64,000 bases of DNA from Ustilaginoidea virens (lineage: Eukaryota; Ascomycota; Sordariomycetes; Hypocreales; Clavicipitaceae). The notes below the pieces were generated by a model. That model had not been told where the DNA came from, searched no databases, and worked only from the letters and a program-made list of their open reading frames with translations. Position numbers and translations under genes: made by a program. Numbering within the stretch: the stretch's first letter is position 1; the number at the start of each line of letters is the position of its first letter. Positions 57,337 through 64,000 of this stretch are shown here, in pieces. The stretch spans positions 7,402,041-7,466,040 of the forward strand of contig NC_057316.1 of assembly GCF_000687475.1 (NCBI RefSeq), read 5' to 3'.

Positions 57337-58246
57337 ATGCCTCACTATATTATCTTTGTGTGCCGATAGGTATCCTATCTATTATAATGCGTTTTCCTAT
57401 TAATATTTTATTAGCTAGAGTGAACCCCCCGGAACCGTAAGGCTATCGAGCGGTATATAGCTTTATAGACGGCTTTTATATCTGGGGAAGAAGTAAATAG
57501 TTTAGTTCCATTTTATTAGCCTTACTAACCTTAGTAGGTCGGTCCAAAGGAGTGGTCAGACGCCTAAGAGGCGGCTTGCCGCGCCATAAAGCTAATGGAT
57601 TCTCCCACGCATCCTACTACTGCCGCTACCTTATCGGGGTCTTTCGCCTCTATTCTATTAGCACCTATCCCTCTTAACCGCGAGTTTTTAGATCTCTTTA
57701 GGCGCGGTATTATAGCTCTTAAGGGCATTTAGGCCTGGTTAGATAGCACTTTCCCTACTAGCCTATCTCTCTCTACTGCGGTAGAGACTATTAACCTTCG
57801 GAATGCCGCTAACCCCTCGCCTTCCCCTATAAGTCAAAAGAGGGCAGAGGTCGCGAAAATTTTATCTAACATATATGCCGCAAAGGATAGTAAAAAGCCG
57901 GAAAAGGCTGCTGCAGATGCTAGTATACAGACTTACGGTACCCAGACTTCTCCTAAGCAGAAGAGGGGCTCTAGCACCGGTCCTACTACGACTCCTCTCT
58001 CGAAGAAGAAGAATACTATAACCCTATCTCGACGTTTAAAACCGCAGGGAGGCCGCTCTACTGCCACTACTCCAGGAACGCCCCAAGTTAGCCAGAATAA
58101 TAAGCTTATATATTTTCTTTAGAAAATAATAAAGTTTTAGGAATTAAAGTATAGAACCTTAAGAATTAGAGATGGTATAGGGATTAATAGGTAAACTAGT
58201 AATAACTAGATAGCTAATAAATATGCCTTTTTTAATATTTATATAA
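57337..58246 (+). pseudogene. Gene 4 copy B: small S/T/K-rich pseudogene
   Basis: Counterpart of 17636-18545, with ATG 57337 and a 45-nt intron at 57370-57414 of identical length. The frame is better preserved between 57800 and 58110, including QKRAEVAKILSNIY and the K-rich tail. It again runs into the LTR-like repeat. Confidence 0.45.
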
Positions 58247-58460
58247 TATTAGAATCGCAATTGCCCTTTTAGTTAGGTATTGCGACTAATATGCCGTTGC
58301 ATACGCTATGCATATGATATATTTGCCGCCGTATATATAGTAGACCTGCTTTTCCTTACGCCTTAATTAGGCGTATAGGCGGCCTATAGAGCCGTATTAC
58401 TACCTATAATTACAGTATATATATAAAAGACTATATTATTAGGGAAAGCAGAGCTTTGCC
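58247..58460 (+). repeat. LTR-like dispersed repeat, copy B2
   Basis: Counterpart of 18546-18760, with one further G-to-A change in the first ten bases. Confidence 0.5.
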
Positions 58461-58654
58461 TAAGATTTGCAAAGAAATCGGAAGGCAAGGCAGGAAGGGC
58501 GTAGCTCTTTCCCGCTTTCCCTATTTAAAATACAATAAAGCCATCCCATAGAGATATTTTTTTAAATCATCCGGGGATTAGACGAAAAAAGCGGGTAAAG
58601 TACTATAATATTCTACTTCTACTAGCCTTAGTATTAAAGAATATATATCTATAA

Positions 58655-59397
58655 AAAAAGGCGGTAAGATTCTGCTATATAAAAGGCGGTAAAGAGACTG
58701 ATTCTGCCATTAAAGTACTACGATGTTTTATTCTACTAAAAAATAGTGCTGAATACTATATAGAAAGAAGGTAGTATAAAGGCAGTAAAAAGGGTAGTAA
58801 AAACGATAGTAAAATAAAATAGTAAAAAAGGCAGGGCAAAGGCGGTAAAATACGGCAGTAAAAGATGGTAAAATAAGGCAGTAAAAAGGCAGTAAAATAA
58901 GGTAGTAAAAAGCGGTAAAGTAAGACAGTAAAAAGGCGGTAAAAAAGGCAGGGTAAAAGTGGTAAAATACGGCAGTAAAAGATGGTAAAATGAGGCAGTA
59001 AAAAGGCAGTAAAATAAGGCAGTAAAAAGCGGTGAAATAAGATAGTAAAAAGGCGGTAAAAAAGGCAGGGCAAAAGCGGTAAAATACGGCAGTAAAAGAT
59101 GGTAAAATAAGGCAGTAAAAAGGCAGTAAAATAAGGCAGTAAAAATATAGTAAAATAAGATTATAAAAATAGCATAAAAAAGGCGGTAAAAAAAGGCAGT
59201 AAAAAGCGGTGAAGTAAGATAGTAAAAAGGCGGTAAAATACAGCAGTAAAAGATGGTAAAATAAGGCAGTAAAAAAGCAGTAAAAGGCGGTAAAATAAGG
59301 CAGTAAAAAAGGCAGTAAAAAAAACAGTAAAAAGGCGGTAAAGGTAAAATAAGGTAGTAAAAAAAGCAGTAAAAAGAGTAGTAAAAAAAGGCAGCAA
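58655..59397. repeat. A-rich minisatellite with 117-bp higher-order unit (B)
   Basis: Counterpart of 18955-19695 with the same unit order and only scattered transitions. Confidence 0.9.
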
Positions 59398-59504
59398 ATA
59401 AGCAGTAGCTAAACCGGACTAATATTTACCCGCCTGGCTACTCTGCTTTCCCTATGCCTTTAATACTAAAGAATTTAGTAGCACCCTAATATAATTCTTT
59501 CTAT

Positions 59505-60077
59505 AGGTTTTACTAAGGGGTATTTAGTTATATATAAGGTTACGCGCGTAATATTATATACCGTAAGGTTACTAGTTAAAGATATAATTACTTTTTTAAT
59601 TATAATTTAACTAACTAAAAGGGAAGATAGGAAGCAGAAGAGGAATTATATAATATAGCCTTTTTATATATATACTATTATTATATATATTAGTATAATT
59701 AGGCCGGGCTGCCTATATGCCCTATTAGGTATAGGGGCAAAAGGGGTAAAGGTATTAAAATAGCTATCGTAAAGTGCCTAATTAGGCATATTACGATAGA
59801 TATACCGCGCATACCTATTATATATAATATAGCTACTTTTGCCCTTATGCCCTTAAGCCCGGTAGAATATATAGGCAGCCTAGCCTAACTATACTAATAT
59901 ATATAATAATAGTATATATATAAAAAAACTATATTATATAATTACTCTTTTTTACTTCTTTTCCTCTTTCTTAGATAATTATTAGTAAAATAATTAAATC
60001 CTTTACTTAATAATTACCCGGTATATATTACTATATACACTACCCTATATATAACTAAGTACCCTTTAGTAAAACTA
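59505..60077. repeat. Imperfect inverted repeat of LTR-like elements (B)
   Basis: Counterpart of 19806-20370, nearly identical apart from 1-bp changes in T and A runs. Confidence 0.7.
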
Positions 60078-60279
60078 ATACTAATTAGTAAAGTTAAAGT
60101 TTACTTTATAGATTAACTAGGATTAATAAGAAGAGATAATTTAAAAAGATTATATTAATAAGGAATATAATTTATCTTAATTTAGTTAAAACGGCTTATA
60201 TATTATAGACTAAAGGATAAATTAATTATATCTAACATTCTATATTTATCTATTATAAGGAATAATTACTAAATATTAT

Positions 60280-60715
60280 AAGGTAGGCTTTTATTAGGCC
60301 TTATTTTTAGTAAGGCTTAATATAATATATCGGGCCTTATTTTAAAATATATAGTAAGGCGGTATATAATACTAGGCCTTATTTAAAAATATTTAATATA
60401 GCTGGATATTATATAGGCATATTAGACCTTATTTAAAAATATTTAATACGGCTGGATATTATATAGGTATATTAGGCTTTATTTAAAAATCTTTAATACG
60501 GCTAGATATTATATAGGTATACCGGGCTTTATTTAAAAGATATTTAATATAGCTAGATATTATATAGCATACTAGGCATTATTTAAAATATTTAATATAG
60601 CTAGATATTATATGGCATACTAGGTATTATTTAAAATATTTAGTAAGGCTTAATATAATATATTAGACCTTATTTTTTAAAATATATAGTAAGGCTAGAT
60701 ATATTATAGTATAAT
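60280..60715. repeat. AT-rich tandem array, about 50-bp unit (B)
   Basis: Counterpart of 20575-21010, same unit count. Confidence 0.8.
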
Positions 60716-61098
60716 AAGTATTATAAAGAGCTTTTTTATTAGCTACTTTAAATACCTAAGCCTATCCTCCTTTATATATATTTAAAATAGCTTTTCCTTT
60801 TCTTTTTAGATAATAAAAAAATAGTATAATTGAGTCTATTAATATACTATATGCCTTTTAATTCTTTTTACCTTTCCTATATTTTTAGTTATTTATATTT
60901 ATCTTACTATTTTATACTAGTTTTACTTTATATTTACCTTTAAAATTATAATAGTTAGAGTAGGATAATATAATATATATTATATAGCTATAGAATTATT
61001 AATTAATATAGATATATTTTTATTTAGTATAATAGGGTCTTCCCTATTAATAATAAATAAAGGCATTATATCTTTAGAGGTTATAAATATAAAAGGGT

Positions 61099-61300
61099 AA
61101 GATATTATAGTATTATTAGAAGGGTAAGATACTATAGTATCTTTAGTTTTATAAGATACTATAATATCCCTAGTATTAATTAGGTAAGATACTATAGTAT
61201 CTTTAGTAATAATAATAGTGCGAGTTAGGTAAAATACTATAGTATCCCTAGTAATAATAGTTATAATAGTTAGGTAAGATACTATAGTATCCCTAGTTAT
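61099..61300. repeat. Palindrome cluster GATACTATAGTATC (B)
   Basis: Counterpart of 21400-21600, copies in the same order. Confidence 0.65.
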
Positions 61301-61729
61301 AATAATAGTATTAGTAGCTATAGTAACTTTACTATACTTGATAACCTATTAGCTAAATATCTAATAAATATAAAATAAACGGTCCTTATTATATATAATC
61401 TAGCTAATCTATAAGTTTTAATAGTAATTCGCATATATAAATCGCTCTAAGTTTGCTATATTAGTATAAAACGTTAGTATATATATTATATATAGTAGCT
61501 TAAAGATGCCTTTATTTATAATTAATAGCATTCTTCTATATCTTAATATAAAAAGATTAGATTCGCTAATAAATACTATTTTAGGCTTAATATTTAAAAT
61601 ATAATCTAATAATTAGTCTTTATTATTAGTAATATAAATATTAGAATTACTATCTATTATCTAGGAATCTTTAAGTAGATAAGGTATAATAGAGAGAGAT
61701 ACCTATATACTAATAATAGGCAGAAAAAA

Positions 61730-62070
61730 GAAGCTATTAATATTAAAATTGCTATCGTAAGATACCTAATTAGGCATATTACAATAGATATGCCGTATAA
61801 TTAATATATATAATATAGCTACTTTTGCCCCTTTTCTTATACCTAATAAGGCATATAGGCAGCCTAGCCCAACTATACTAATATATATAATTATAATATA
61901 TATAAAAAGGCTATATTATATAACTACTTTCTTTTACTTTTTTCCCCCTTTTTTAGATAATTATTATTATTAGTAAAGTAATAGAATACTTTTACTTAGT
62001 AACCTTACAGTATATAATACTATACGTGCGACTTTATATATAACTAAATATACCGAGTTTATATTAATAT
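61730..62070 (+). repeat. LTR-like dispersed repeat, copy B3
   Basis: Counterpart of 22025-22365 with very few differences. Confidence 0.65.
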
Positions 62071-63606
62071 ATATAGCAATATTATTCTCTTAGCTTATAG
62101 TATTATAGTAATTGCCTATAATTACGATAATTTAATATTAAATATTAATAAAAGCCTTTTTTTTATCTTTAAAAAAATAGGTAGAAAAGTAGGATAAATA
62201 AAATAGATAAAATAGGTAAAATAAATAAAAAAGAATAATAATAGGAAAGAATAATAATTTAGCCTTAATTAAAGAAAATCTAATAGAATAAAAAATCTAA
62301 ATAAATCTAAAAGGCTAAATAATCTTAAGTAAATAATTTTAGGTAAAAGTGATTAATCTAAATAGTTAATCTAATTAATCTAATTATAATATACTATATT
62401 TATAGTATTTTAGCTTTAATAATTAAAAATTACTTACCACCTTTTTAAATTAGAAAAAATATTTCGCATAAGTAAATATATTAGTATTATTATATTCTTT
62501 TAAACTATATTTTATATTAATAATTTATATAGTAGTATAAATACCCTAATAGAACTTTTGTATAAAGGTAATTTCTTTATTAAAAAGAATATTTAATTAT
62601 AGAAAATTATCTAATAAAATAGTAATAATATAATAAAAGGTATATAAATAAGCAGTTAGTATACCTAGTATATAGCAAAAGTTAAAATAAAGCAATAGAA
62701 TTATAATATAAAAATATATAATTATATAGATTTATATACTATTTATTAGGGTTAGGTAGGGTTAATAATAGTATTAGCATAAAGGTATAAGAAATATAAT
62801 AGTAAAAAAAATTAATATTATATAGAATATATAATTATACTTTTGCAACTAAAGTATAGCTATATATAGCTAGCTAAAGTTAGTATATAGCTATTTATTT
62901 ATATAATAAAAAAGAGAAGTACTTAGTAATTTATTAGACTAATTAATAATTTATTAGTATATAGCTAGTAATAAATATATATAAATAATAGTCTAAAAGA
63001 AATCAATAAAATAAAATAAATAAAATAAAGTAATTTACTAAATATAAACTATACTTATAATTATTAAATAGTTTTCGTATATTAAAGTAATATAGTATAT
63101 AAAAGATAAAAGTAGTAAAATAATAAAATTGCTATAAAGTAATAATATAGATAAGATATAAGATTAAAGCATAAAAATAATTTAATATTTACTTATATAT
63201 ATATATATTTCTTTACTTTTCTTTTTATTATTTAGGTAGGAATATCTAAAGATTTAAATATATAATAGTTTAATATAAAATATCCCTAGTAAAATTAATC
63301 TAATATAAATATTATAATTTTAATATAATATTATAGATATATAGCGAAATATGCATTTATAGTATATTAAAATTAGTAATAATAAAATAGTATAATTAAT
63401 TTATAATATATTATATATTTATATATAAGGGAATATATATAAGTACTAAATACTTAACTTAATTAATAGCTATTATATAAATATAAATACTAAATACTTA
63501 ATACCTTTTTTAATCTAATAATATAGCAATATATAAAGATTATTAGTAATAGATATCTAAAAAATAATAAAATAGATAATAATAATTAATTTTATTATAA
63601 TATATA
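62071..63606. other. Very AT-rich, gene-free tail (B)
   Basis: Counterpart of 22366-23907, almost identical in sequence, and nothing coding. Confidence 0.7.
62746..62765 (+). repeat. Short interstitial telomere-like island (B)
   Basis: Same 20 bases as 23043-23062, about 1.1 kb from the true telomere. Confidence 0.55.
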
Positions 63607-63838
63607 AACCCTATTCTAACCCTATATTAACCCTTTAGAAACCCTATTTTAACCCTATAAAAACCCTATAGAAACCCTATATATTGACCCTATACTAACC
63701 TTATAATAACTTTATAATAACCCTATAGAAACCCTATATAAACCCTAGATTAACTTTATAGTAACCTTATATTAACCCTATAGAAATCCTATATTAACCT
63801 TATATTAACCCTATATTAACCCTTTAGAAACCTAATAT
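63607..63838 (-). repeat. Degenerate CCCTA array, reverse of the end telomere (B)
   Basis: Counterpart of 23908-24120, with one extra unit of 11 bp near 63797. It is separated from the real telomere by about 45 bp. Confidence 0.6.
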
Positions 63839-63883
63839 ATTTACCTATATAAGTATCTTAAAGTGGCTGCTAGAGCTGGAGCT

Positions 63884-64000
63884 GTAGGTAGGGTAGGTAG
63901 GTAGGGTAGGGTTAGTAGGGTAGGGTAGGGTTAGGGTTAGGGTAGGGTAGGGTTAGGGTTAGGGTTAGGGTTAGGGTTAGGGTTAGGGTTAGGGTTAGGG
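63884..64000 (+). repeat. Telomere repeat tract, right chromosome end
   Basis: The last 48 bases (63953-64000) are eight perfect TTAGGG units. The inner part, 63884-63952, mixes TAGG, TAGGG and TTAGGG units. The G-rich strand runs 5' to 3' toward the window end, which is the correct orientation for a right-hand terminus. The inner variants suggest either imprecise first additions by telomerase or old, mutated repeats. Confidence 0.97.

Larger units (their letters stand above)
39692..63887 (+). repeat. Segmental duplication, copy B (terminal)
   Basis: Second copy of the block at 1-24173. It carries the same four pseudogenes, arrays and AT-rich tail, and is joined directly to the chromosome-end repeats. 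Identity looks lower in the gene-bearing half and very high from about 58500 onward. Copy B keeps some codons that copy A lost, and the reverse is also true, so both copies were mutated independently after duplication. Confidence 0.97.

Noticed and set aside
1..64000. tRNA or rRNA genes
   Set aside because: No cloverleaf-like segment with A and B boxes and no rRNA-like stretch was noticed. Without a covariance search I make no call.

Overview
The window reads as the right end of a chromosome from a filamentous ascomycete. It ends in TTAGGG repeats with the G-rich strand running to the last base. Coding traces carry short fungal-type introns (GTAAGC or GTACGT donors, CTAAC or CTAAT branch sites). 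Nearly every old reading frame is broken by TAG or TAA codons standing where CAG, CAA or TGG would be expected. The two copies of a large duplication differ mostly by C/T and G/A changes. This is the signature of repeat-induced point mutation (RIP). I cannot name the species, and I see no intact protein gene.

Layout. Copy A of a duplicated block fills 1-24173 and copy B fills 39692-63887. Each copy holds, in order and mostly on the + strand: an LTR-like repeat; a minus-strand remnant built of 32-residue repeats; a single-frame pseudogene of 2005 codons (gene 1, unknown family, with a D/S/R-rich repeat domain); a pseudogene of about 580 codons (gene 2, unknown); a pseudogene of about 1709 codons with SNF2-type helicase motifs (gene 3); a small S/T/K-rich pseudogene (gene 4); a 117-bp higher-order A-rich array; and about 4.5 kb of very AT-rich sequence with LTR-like repeats, short tandem repeats and a degenerate CCCTA array. 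Copy B runs straight into the terminal telomere. Copy A ends at the same base but continues into unrelated, less mutated DNA.

Between the copies (24174-39691) lie 237-bp and 57-bp tandem arrays, a duplicated pyrimidine-rich module, a 3-kb patchwork of repeated fragments from the C-terminal PIWI domain of an Argonaute, 161-bp and 157-bp arrays, a less mutated LTR-like element, and three decayed reading frames of unknown family.

A short palindrome with core GGACCTGCAGGTCC, mostly mutated to GGACCTATAGGTCC, recurs throughout. It sits inside two phase-consistent introns of the helicase gene, in or near the 3' part of gene 2, and as the core of tandem arrays. The architecture resembles a subtelomeric helicase cassette, comparable in layout to yeast Y' elements or fungal telomere-linked helicases, but with a SNF2-type helicase. 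It has been duplicated at one chromosome end and silenced by RIP.
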